Part shown: positions 6,440 to 12,319 of the stretch, one piece after another
Position numbering within the stretch: the first letter of the stretch is position 1
How the letters are laid out: every line of letters starts with the position of its first letter
Assembly (NCBI GenBank): GCA_945874095.1
Contig: CAMCFM010000069.1
Span: 1 to 12,319, forward strand
Length of the DNA: 12,319 nt
Direction: 5' to 3'
Source of the DNA: Candidatus Kuenenia stuttgartensis
GTDB taxonomy: Bacteria; Planctomycetota; Planctomycetia; Isosphaerales; Isosphaeraceae
Notes under the pieces: generated by a model
Seen by the model: the letters and a program-made list of their open reading frames with translations, nothing else
Told to the model about the DNA's origin: nothing
Database searches by the model: none
Translations under genes and position numbers: made by a program

Positions 6440-8182
6440 ATGGCCCGAAACGATCGTAAACGACAAGGCTTGCTCTCTAGAATTTTTCGTCGTAAACGAC
6501 GATCGTCCAGGCCATCACATACCAGCTCAATTTCTGAAGTTTCGAATAATCCAAAGAAGAAGAAGTTTAAGCTTAAGAATATTCTTAAGTGGCTGAAGCG
6601 ATCGGCTAAGACGGTCGGGTCTGGCAGTCTGGCGCCAGATGAACGGACGGGTGTGAAGGATGTGACTTTGGGATCGATTCTTCGATCGGTCGGCAAAGTG
6701 ACTCAAGCGGATAGTTTGGCAGAGCGTGATTCGGCAGCAGTAGGGGCGGGCAAACGGAAGTTGAGCCGTCTCCAGAAACTCAAACTTGGGATTATTGAAA
6801 ATGCCAAGCGATTGGGATTGGCCGCCCCTGCGATCGTCGTTTCATTCTTCGTCCTGCAACTCTGGCTTGACCTCACTCCAAACCGGCTTGTCAGTCAGCT
6901 TGGTTTTACGAATCGGTTTGATCGTGCGTTTGAAGAGCAACGATTGGATGAAGCCAATCTGCTTGTAAAAAATCAGCTTTCCTCAACAAATCGCCCTGCA
7001 AATCAGGATCTGTTCCGTTATGGTCTGATTCTTGGTTCTCAACAGAAGCTTCAGAGGACTCGAGAACTTCTGGAATTTCTGACAGAATCGTCGGACCGAA
7101 GTTATGGGCCAGCGCACATTGAAATGGCCCGGGCCTACTCTGCCTTGCCCAAGCAAACTGATCAGACATCCTCTAAAATTGAGAGTCACCTGATTCGGGC
7201 CTTGGTGGACACCGACACGGAAACCTTTGCCCGGATCGCGCTTGGCCGGCTTTATCGAAGTCGTGGACGCTTCAACGATGCTGAAAGAATTTTAGAGCCA
7301 ATCCGGACCAATGAAGAGGCTTGCCTTGAACTCGCTCTGGTGCGTAATGCTCAAGGCCGTTATGTGGATGTTCCGACCACGGTAGCTCCATATATCACGC
7401 GTTGGCGAGATCAGTGGAAGAACCCCCAGAATCTGGTTCAGTTTGAACATTCCGCCATTGGCCTGATCCTGATGAAGGACGAGGCGATTGTTCTGGCAGA
7501 ATTGGATCATCCGAAAGTCCCCATACCTCCATCTCGTATTGACGAATTGCGGCGACTCGCGCTCGGTCTCTGGGTCACACGATTACAGGCTGATGGGCGT
7601 AGTCAGTATCCTCAGATTCTCAAAATCATTAGCACATACCATCAGAAACTGCCTTGTTCGACGATCTGGATCGCTCCTTTGATGCAACTCACAGATCCAA
7701 CCAGCCCTGTTCGGAATTCTGCCTTGAAACTGCGTGAGCAGATGACGCTTCAAACCGATTGCGACCCTGCCTATCTTCACGAATTTGCGGTGCAAAGCAA
7801 GGAAAGCAAAGAGCTTGGGTTTGCCCGTCAGATTTACGAGAAAATCTTATCGAAGTATCCGGACGAAATTCTATCGCTGAATAATCTGGCCATGATGCTT
7901 ATCGAGACAAATCCCAAGGACCCTCAGAGGGCCTTGACACTTGTTGAGCCAATCATTCAGAAATATCCTGACTTCCTGGAAATCTACGATACAAGGGCCC
8001 AGATCAAATCGTCGCTGGGGCTTACGAAAGACTGTATTCAGGATTATCTCAAAGCCTTGCCTGTTTATTGCCTCAAGCCGGAATATCATCAGCGCCTATC
8101 CAGAGCTTATCAGCAGATCAACGACACAGCCAACGCCCGGATGCATAATGAGCTTGCTCGCGAGCTTTCAGGGCTTGAATAA
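6440..8182 (+). CDS. TPR protein with strongly basic N-terminal arm and one membrane anchor, paralogue of the preceding gene
   Basis: The product has 580 residues. Residues 1-125 are very basic (about 34 K/R against 9 D/E, for example SRIFRRKRRSSR and KKKKFKLK) and should be cytoplasmic. One membrane helix follows (about 127-145, APAIVVSFFVLQLWL), then a helical TPR-type domain (about 160-575) that would face the periplasm. The C-terminal block (462-577) aligns with the last block of the preceding gene: NNLAMML, NPKDPQRALTLVE, YDTRAQIKSSLG and YHQRLSRAYQQ. The two are therefore duplicates whose N-terminal arms have diverged to opposite charge. The start ATG is 19 bases after the upstream stop with no obvious ribosome binding site, so translational coupling is possible. 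A hairpin that ends the opposing gene follows. The family is not recognised; I infer it works with the upstream TPR and exosortase-like proteins. Confidence 0.85.
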   Translation: MARNDRKRQGLLSRIFRRKRRSSRPSHTSSISEVSNNPKKKKFKLKNILKWLKRSAKTVGSGSLAPDERTGVKDVTLGSILRSVGKVTQADSLAERDSAAVGAGKRKLSRLQKLKLGIIENAKRLGLAAPAIVVSFFVLQLWLDLTPNRLVSQLGFTNRFDRAFEEQRLDEANLLVKNQLSSTNRPANQDLFRYGLILGSQQKLQRTRELLEFLTESSDRSYGPAHIEMARAYSALPKQTDQTSSKIESHLIRALVDTDTETFARIALGRLYRSRGRFNDAERILEPIRTNEEACLELALVRNAQGRYVDVPTTVAPYITRWRDQWKNPQNLVQFEHSAIGLILMKDEAIVLAELDHPKVPIPPSRIDELRRLALGLWVTRLQADGRSQYPQILKIISTYHQKLPCSTIWIAPLMQLTDPTSPVRNSALKLREQMTLQTDCDPAYLHEFAVQSKESKELGFARQIYEKILSKYPDEILSLNNLAMMLIETNPKDPQRALTLVEPIIQKYPDFLEIYDTRAQIKSSLGLTKDCIQDYLKALPVYCLKPEYHQRLSRAYQQINDTANARMHNELARELSGLE

Positions 8183-8236
8183 TCGGTCGCATCGCAGCCT
8201 ATGATTTGGCCGCATTGCCATGACGGTTTTGAATCG

Positions 8237-8273
8237 AAAAGGCCCGCGACATGTGTTCACATGCCGCAGGCCT
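8237..8273 (-). terminator. Intrinsic terminator of the radical SAM gene
   Basis: Arms 8240-8255 and 8258-8273 pair through A-GGCC, GCG and CATGTG with two single mismatches. Read on the minus strand, the hairpin is followed by TTTT (the AAAA at 8237-8240). On the plus strand no T run follows, so it serves the minus-strand gene best. It may also slow transcription arriving from the convergent TPR gene. Confidence 0.65.
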
Positions 8274-8298
8274 GCATGGTCTTAAATAATGGCCGGAG

Positions 8299-10092
8299 TT
8301 AAACGGCGTCGGCCATCGTATCGAGTTGGAGGAGCGCTCTGTTTTGCTCTTTGGCCAGATAAGCCCGGCCTTTTTTGACCAGAATATGGTCCCAGGGCAA
8401 GACTTCTTCGAGCGGCCTTGCTCTGTGGCTATAGAATTCAACGTCCATTCCGAGGTCTTCGAAGACATTCCACCAAAGCTTGGGCTGAAAATATTCGGAC
8501 CAGGCGTCGAGCCTTGCTCCGCGTTTCCAGGCCTCAAGAACAGCCTCTGAAACTCGCCGGTCGCCTCGGGTCAGAACCCCTTCCAGAAGGCTTCGTTCAA
8601 TGTCGTGGCACTTGATCGAGACAGACTTGATCTTCACCTGATCACGCATGTATCTGTGGGCCCATCGGAAATATTCGCGGCCCTGCATCTCATTCCACTG
8701 ATAAGGTGTGTGAGGCTTGGGGACGAAGTTTGAAACGCTTGCCGTCACATCCGCATATCGGCCTGTGACCTGCTTCCCAATTTTCGCAATCGTTTCAGCC
8801 ATTTCCACAATACCGTCGAGATCGGCTGTCCGCTCGCCAGGCAGGCCACAAAGGAAGTAGAGTTTAACCCGCTTCCAGCCTCTTCTAAAGGCTTCTTCAG
8901 CACCTTCATAAAGATCTTTGTTATCAATTGGCTTGCGAATCTGCTCACGCATATCATCGCGGGCCACTTCAGGGGCCAGAGTCAGGCCGCCTCGCCTGCC
9001 TTCTTGAAGCAAGGCAGGGATTTTCTTAAGGGTTTCGGTAATCCGCAGACTCGGCAGGCTGATCTTTACTCCAAGAGGGGTAAAGACTTCGCACATCTTT
9101 TGCACAAGTTCTTCAAAGTATGGGTAATCGCTGGTGGAGAGCGATAGCAGGCTGATTTCGTCGTAACCCGTGTTCAGGTAAGACTCCATCGCGGCCTTGA
9201 CAATCGTCTCTACGGATCGAACCCGGAGGGGACGCTTGATCACGGTGGATTGACAGAATCGGCACTGCCATGGGCAGCCTCTCATGATCTCGATTGCGAT
9301 TCTGTCGTGAGCTGTACTGATGTTTGGAACGATGGGGTGAATGGGCAGGGGGATGGCGTCCAGATCGTCCACCACACAGGCTTTGATGGCTTCCGGGACA
9401 TCGTCGCGAAGCCGTCTGATTTCGATAATGGTGCTGTCTTCACCATAAATCGGCGTATAGAATCTGGGCACATAGGCCCATTCATTGGCAGCTGCAATTC
9501 TGGCCAGTTTATCTTCACGGGTCAGGTCAGGGTCGCCCTTCATGGAGGCCCACATCTCGGCCACCACAGGTAGGGATGGTTCTCCATCACCGACGATGAA
9601 GAGGTCAATGAATGGTGCGATCAGCTCAGGATTCTGGGCGCCAGGGCCGCCGGCGATGACTAAAGTGTCGTCAGCACCACGTTCGTCAGCATGGAGAGGA
9701 ATTCCGCCGAGGTCGAGCATTGTCAGAATATTGGTATAGCTGACTTCATACTGGAGCGAAAAACCGATGATATCGAACTGGTTCAGAGGCGTAAAAGTTT
9801 CAAGCCCATAGAGCGGCAGATTTGCGGCCCTCATAGCTTTTTCAAAGTCGGGTACAGGGGTGAAGACCCGCTCGCAGGCCCATCCAAATTCATTCATCAG
9901 GCTGTAAAGGACCTGAAAGCCGTGGTGGCTCATTCCGAGTGTATAGGCATCAGGAAAGGCCAGACAAATGGACCCTTTGGCCGCAGCATGGTCCTTGCGG
10001 ACGCTATTCAGCTCTCCACCCAGATACTGGGCAGGGCCTTGAACGTGTGGCAAGACATGCTGGATAACGGACTTCTTCAGCGTCAGGTTCAT
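8299..10092 (-). CDS. TIGR03960-type radical SAM protein with B12-binding-like N-terminal domain
   Basis: The product has 597 residues from the ATG at 10092; a TTG two codons upstream is also possible. The radical SAM iron-sulfur motif is Cys273-x3-Cys277-x2-Cys280 within RGCPWQCRFCQS, the CX3CX2C form. Ahead of it, residues 1-190 resemble a cobalamin-binding-like Rossmann fold, with IAGGPGAQNPE (146-156) and VGDGE (167-171). LTLAPE (370-375), GLPGE (416-420) and FVPKPHTP (456-463) follow in the order seen in this uncharacterised family, sometimes annotated as YgiQ- or elongator-like radical SAM. The reaction is unknown. In several other phyla a DUF2344 partner is fused or adjacent; none is here. 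The gene is convergent with the TPR set and transcribed alone. Residues after about 560 look like a charged tail. Family placement is confident, function is not. Confidence 0.9.
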   Translation of the reverse strand: MNLTLKKSVIQHVLPHVQGPAQYLGGELNSVRKDHAAAKGSICLAFPDAYTLGMSHHGFQVLYSLMNEFGWACERVFTPVPDFEKAMRAANLPLYGLETFTPLNQFDIIGFSLQYEVSYTNILTMLDLGGIPLHADERGADDTLVIAGGPGAQNPELIAPFIDLFIVGDGEPSLPVVAEMWASMKGDPDLTREDKLARIAAANEWAYVPRFYTPIYGEDSTIIEIRRLRDDVPEAIKACVVDDLDAIPLPIHPIVPNISTAHDRIAIEIMRGCPWQCRFCQSTVIKRPLRVRSVETIVKAAMESYLNTGYDEISLLSLSTSDYPYFEELVQKMCEVFTPLGVKISLPSLRITETLKKIPALLQEGRRGGLTLAPEVARDDMREQIRKPIDNKDLYEGAEEAFRRGWKRVKLYFLCGLPGERTADLDGIVEMAETIAKIGKQVTGRYADVTASVSNFVPKPHTPYQWNEMQGREYFRWAHRYMRDQVKIKSVSIKCHDIERSLLEGVLTRGDRRVSEAVLEAWKRGARLDAWSEYFQPKLWWNVFEDLGMDVEFYSHRARPLEEVLPWDHILVKKGRAYLAKEQNRALLQLDTMADAV

Positions 10093-10177
10093 CTGCAAGT
10101 CTCAAAAGTCTGAGGTTGGGCGAAAGCTCTATTAGTCTACCCGATCATTCGATTGGAGTGAAGTGTTAAATTTCGTC

Positions 10178-10611
10178 TGGATTCGAGTTTTTCAAGGTTT
10201 TAAAACGACTGTTGCGAATATTGTGGTGGAAGGTGTCGAACTTGAGATTTACAAACAGGCTGGTAGAACAGATGTTTAATCTGTCTGGATTTACAATTCT
10301 GTCAGTGGATTACGGGGCATATCGGTTGCAATTGAGGCCTCAAATCAAAGTCAGGCTGCCCTGAGTGATCAGCCTTTCAGTCAGGCCTTCAACTCTCTGG
10401 CACTCGCCTTTACACCTACACAGGCTATTTCATTTTGATCGGATGAGTTCAGTCATTGGCACTGAACTGGGATTAATGGGACACGGCTATGGTCCGCCAT
10501 TGCAATGAATTATCCACAGATGATGAAGGTGAATTCCTCGGTGCTATGCCTGAACCGTCGAAATGGTTGATGGGGATGATCGCAGTCGCCATGATCGATA
10601 GAATTACCTGA
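10178..10611 (+). pseudogene. Decayed PEP-CTERM paralogue with in-frame stops and frameshifts
   Basis: Conceptual translation recovers a degraded copy of the protein encoded at 10967-11617. In order: QGFKTT against QSFMTT, VEGVELEIYK against ISQVDLSIKK, SVWIYNSVSG against SVSIYSMNSV, ASNQSQAAL against AQNQSQSAL, TGYFILIG against KNYYIVLE in a shifted frame, NYPQMMKV against DYPAMMKV, and MPEPSKW against VPEPSTW in another frame. A TAA interrupts the reading at 10277-10279 and a TGA at 10436-10438. The frame shifts near 10411-10417, returns before 10502, and shifts again near 10546. The final hydrophobic stretch ends at TGA 10609-10611 and has lost its Arg-rich tail. I see no counterpart of the signal peptide or start codon. 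This looks like one copy of a tandem duplication that died. Confidence 0.82.
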
Positions 10612-10707
10612 AGAAAATGCTATCGGAAAATAGGATTTGCAGAAATTTATGACGTTTAACTACGGATTTTATAAGTCGTTAATTTGATTTGAAAAAGGCC
10701 TGAAGTA

Positions 10708-10756
10708 AGCCGGAGTCAAAATCGTATGATTTGATTTTGATTCCGGCTCATTTTGA
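10708..10756 (+). terminator. Strong hairpin terminator after the PEP-CTERM pseudogene
   Basis: The 16-base arms (10708-10723 and 10733-10748) pair throughout with a single G-T wobble around a 9-base loop, and are followed by CATTTTG. On the minus strand a T-rich stretch also follows some distance away (complement of GAAAAAGG at 10691-10698), so it could act in both directions. It was probably the terminator of the now-dead gene. Confidence 0.6.
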
Positions 10757-10869
10757 GTCTTGGATTTTTGTTTTTGTTATGCGAATTTGAGTTCCGTGTT
10801 TTAAGGTTGTACGATTGTGATGTCTAAATAAATCGACATTCGGGCTGATATTTGAAAAAACCAGATATA

Positions 10870-10897
10870 TTGACGATGGCTTAACAAATCGTATGAA
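10870..10897 (+). promoter_or_regulatory. Possible promoter of the PEP-CTERM gene
   Basis: TTGACG (10870-10875) and TATGAA (10892-10897) are separated by 16 bases, which places transcription start about 63 bases before the ATG. This is consensus similarity only, in AT-rich sequence where chance matches are common. Confidence 0.3.
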
Positions 10898-10966
10898 AAC
10901 AATTGTGTGATTATAAGAATGAGTTTCGAAGTTGATTCCGCAATGAAATAGGATTGAAGGTTCCAA

Positions 10967-11617
10967 ATGATTGGTTTTGTTCGACACTTTGTGTTTCTAG
11001 CGATTGTTGCGCTGGCCCTGTCGGTCTCGACACCTCAGAGTCAAGCGGTTGATATTGACCTGCTTGACACGATCATCCCGGCAACATCCACTGGCGATAA
11101 CGTGATTGCCGTTGGAGAGCGGAATGCCCAGAGCTTCATGACAACGGCATCCGGTTCTACCATCAGCCAGGTGGATCTTTCCATTAAGAAAGCGCCTGGA
11201 GCTGCAGGCCAATATTCAGTCAGCATCTATTCGATGAATTCCGTCAGTTCCGAGCCTGATGCGCGACTCTCATATGTGGCTCAAAACCAGAGTCAGTCCG
11301 CCTTGGGCACAGCTTATGGGACAGTCTCATTTACGGGTTTATCGATCGCACTTGACCCATCTAAAAACTATTACATCGTTCTGGAAGATGTGACTCTTGC
11401 CGCGATGGATTGGCAGTATTGGGACACCACATCATCCGGAATTTCGCCTTCCACTTACTGGATGGGATACTCCTCTGGAAGCTGGATTTCTACACCTTCG
11501 ACCGATTATCCAGCCATGATGAAAGTGATTGCCACGGCTGTTCCTGAGCCATCCACCTGGGCCATGTCCGCTTTGGCCATTGCGGCTCTCGGAACCAGAT
11601 TGAGACGCTGGTCATGA
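10967..11617 (+). CDS. PEP-CTERM sorting-domain protein with choice-of-anchor R-like domain
   Basis: The 216-residue product is a predicted exported surface protein. A signal peptide spans residues 1-27: positive MIGFVRH, a hydrophobic core, and likely cleavage after SQA. The middle (about 54-190) contains QSFMTT, ISQVDLSIKK and YSVSIYS, the pattern of the choice-of-anchor R beta-sandwich domain as I recall it. The C-terminus is a PEP-CTERM sorting signal: VPEPSTW (192-198), a short Ala/Leu helix and the basic end RLRRWS. An exosortase would recognise this signal and cleave near it. The exosortase-like protein encoded at 2213 appears to lack the needed residues, so the processing enzyme is probably elsewhere. 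The ATG at 10967 is supported by GAAGG six bases upstream. The gene appears monocistronic, with a strong terminator. Its dead paralogue lies just upstream. The ligand or role is unknown. Confidence 0.88.
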   Translation: MIGFVRHFVFLAIVALALSVSTPQSQAVDIDLLDTIIPATSTGDNVIAVGERNAQSFMTTASGSTISQVDLSIKKAPGAAGQYSVSIYSMNSVSSEPDARLSYVAQNQSQSALGTAYGTVSFTGLSIALDPSKNYYIVLEDVTLAAMDWQYWDTTSSGISPSTYWMGYSSGSWISTPSTDYPAMMKVIATAVPEPSTWAMSALAIAALGTRLRRWS

Positions 11618-11652
11618 TGTTCATGATCTTTTTGAACTTCGTATGACAAATT

Positions 11653-11678
11653 ACCCGTCCATTCAGGGCGGGTTTTTT
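11653..11678 (+). terminator. Intrinsic terminator of the PEP-CTERM gene
   Basis: ACCCGTCC (11653-11660) pairs with GGGCGGGT (11666-11673) with one T-G wobble and a 5-base loop. An unbroken T run follows directly (11673-11678). This is a textbook intrinsic terminator, 35 bases after the stop codon. Confidence 0.92.
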
Positions 11679-11686
11679 GCTATAAT
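11678..11686 (+). promoter_or_regulatory. Extended -10 promoter for the lipoprotein/pdxA pair
   Basis: TGCTATAAT combines a consensus -10 hexamer (11681-11686) with the TG of an extended -10 element, and has no good -35 box at the right distance. It abuts the T run of the preceding terminator. Transcription would begin near 11693, about 56 bases before the lipoprotein ATG cluster. Confidence 0.45.
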
Positions 11687-11748
11687 AATAAGGTGTGATC
11701 TGGATTCAAGAACTCGGCAGAATGCTTCTGTAGAAATGTGCCTAAGTC

Positions 11749-11937
11749 ATGATGATGATGCAGAATGCTAAACTGTGGGTAATCGCTTGTTTAATCAGTA
11801 TTTCTGGCGGGTGTGGCGGACAGGACTCAACGTCAAGATCCAAGCCTGTAGGGGCCAGGAATCCATCCACTGAAGGTGTTGAAAAACCGTCGTCGAACTC
11901 CTCGGAAGCTCAAGAAAAGCGAATCGCCACACACTGA
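11749..11937 (+). CDS. Small putative lipoprotein
   Basis: The product has 62 residues. After a start cluster of four consecutive ATG codons (11749-11760) comes a hydrophobic stretch (KLWVIACLISIS) ending in GGCGGQ, where the Cys at residue 22 could be lipidated. The residues before it (Ser-Gly-Gly) depart from the usual Leu-x-Gly lipobox, but a Gly-rich stretch around the Cys is common in planctomycete lipoproteins. The remaining 40 or so residues are Ser/Pro/Lys/Glu-rich and probably disordered. No homologue is recognised. It stops 6 bases before pdxA and may serve mainly as a translated leader coupled to that gene. No strong ribosome binding site is seen, and which ATG is used is uncertain. 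It could be a non-functional frame. Confidence 0.5.
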   Translation: MMMMQNAKLWVIACLISISGGCGGQDSTSRSKPVGARNPSTEGVEKPSSNSSEAQEKRIATH

Positions 11938-11943
11938 TTCATC

Positions 11944-12319
11944 ATGCAAAACCTCGATAAAGACAAGCTCCATAAAGCACTTCCACGCATTGCCATCACC
12001 ATGGGCGACCCTGCCGGGATCGGGCCTGAGGTGATCGTGAAAGGCTGGCTGCGAGGGTATTTGCATTCGATTTGCGTGCCTGTTGTAGTTGGTTCCATCG
12101 AGTTGCTGAAAAAAGCGGTTTTGGAGAGCGGAGCAGATCTGAAACTGATTCCATTGAAGAGTTTGGAACGAATTCCAGAATTTGAGAATGACCAGATTGG
12201 CGTGATTGAGCCTCTGAAGGCGCCGGATGTGGCTTCGATCGTACCTGGCAAGATTGATGCAAGATGTGGGATGGCGGCATATGAATACCTGAATTTTGCG
12301 ATTGATGCGGCTCTCAGCA
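11944..12319 (+). CDS. pdxA: 4-hydroxythreonine-4-phosphate dehydrogenase PdxA, 5' part
   Basis: PdxA oxidises 4-phosphohydroxy-L-threonine with NAD in the DXP-dependent branch of pyridoxal 5'-phosphate synthesis, in the cytoplasm. The visible 125 residues contain the N-terminal hallmark IAITMGDPAGIGPEV (residues 16-30), then VVVGS (50-54) and GKIDARCGMAAYEYL (100-114), in family order. The window ends before the metal-binding His residues, so catalytic completeness cannot be judged; a full protein has about 330 residues. The ATG at 11944 adds about 15 residues before the hallmark, more than many homologues have. There is no ribosome binding site, and the gene follows the small lipoprotein stop by 6 bases, which suggests translational coupling. 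PdxA-like paralogues that act in sugar-acid catabolism exist and cannot be excluded. Confidence 0.9.
   Translation, partial: MQNLDKDKLHKALPRIAITMGDPAGIGPEVIVKGWLRGYLHSICVPVVVGSIELLKKAVLESGADLKLIPLKSLERIPEFENDQIGVIEPLKAPDVASIVPGKIDARCGMAAYEYLNFAIDAALS

Larger units (their letters stand above)
10612..10966 (+). other. AT-rich intergenic region upstream of the intact PEP-CTERM gene
   Basis: This 355-base stretch has no credible gene. It holds a strong hairpin (10708-10748) after the pseudogene and a possible promoter (10870-10897). A ribosome binding site (GAAGG, 10956-10960) lies 6 bases before the ATG at 10967. It is visibly richer in A and T than the flanking genes. A 79-codon minus-strand frame here (10748-10987) overlaps the next start and has no protein-like features. 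Confidence 0.6.

Noticed and set aside
6455..6507. Repeated CGTAAACGAC (6455, 6491) and palindrome GACGATCGTC (6498-6507)
   Set aside because: They fall in the Arg/Lys-rich start of the second TPR gene and are readily explained by repeated basic codons. No matching copies were noticed elsewhere.
2213..8182. Calling this a standard active exosortase locus serving the PEP-CTERM gene at 10967
   Set aside because: The catalytic Cys, Arg and His are not seen at their expected positions, and the PEP-CTERM gene is separated by a convergent gene with its own promoter and terminator.
9691..10113. 140-codon plus-strand frame
   Set aside because: It is fully antisense to the radical SAM gene N-terminal domain, whose motifs fix the true strand and frame.

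Overview
The window looks like a planctomycete chromosome segment. The signs are a Tat-exported DUF1501 protein, a PEP-CTERM surface protein, an exosortase U-like membrane protein with a fused EpsI-like tail, large membrane-anchored TPR proteins, and a short lipoprotein with a Gly-rich stretch at its cysteine. I cannot name a genus. No transposase, integrase, phage gene or CRISPR array is visible.

Layout from left to right. (1) A 3'-truncated DUF1501 gene runs on the minus strand (ends at base 3, starts at 1136). (2) After a gene-free promoter region comes a plus-strand set: tRNA-Arg(ACG), tadA, tRNA-Ser(CGA), an exosortase-like gene, then two related TPR genes (to 8182). tadA starts only 5 bases after the mature end of the tRNA whose A34 its product should convert to inosine. 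(3) A TIGR03960-type radical SAM gene lies convergently on the minus strand, with a hairpin terminator between. (4) A wrecked PEP-CTERM gene (about 10178-10611) sits upstream of an intact paralogue (10967-11617), each followed by a terminator-like hairpin. (5) A small lipoprotein gene is followed after 6 bases by the 5' part of pdxA, cut by the window end.

The most unusual part is 2213-8182. The 550-residue membrane protein keeps the layout of an exosortase, including the DQLLL stretch after the last core helix. However, the Cys, Arg and His positions of the active site read as Leu, Trp and Thr, and the EpsI-like tail has also lost its expected His/Cys/Tyr. It is followed by two single-pass TPR paralogues: one has an acidic cytoplasmic arm carrying six copies of a short degenerate motif, the other a strongly basic arm. 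I infer a membrane assembly built on a catalytically silent exosortase fold. This is a hypothesis; family comparisons were made from memory, without a search.
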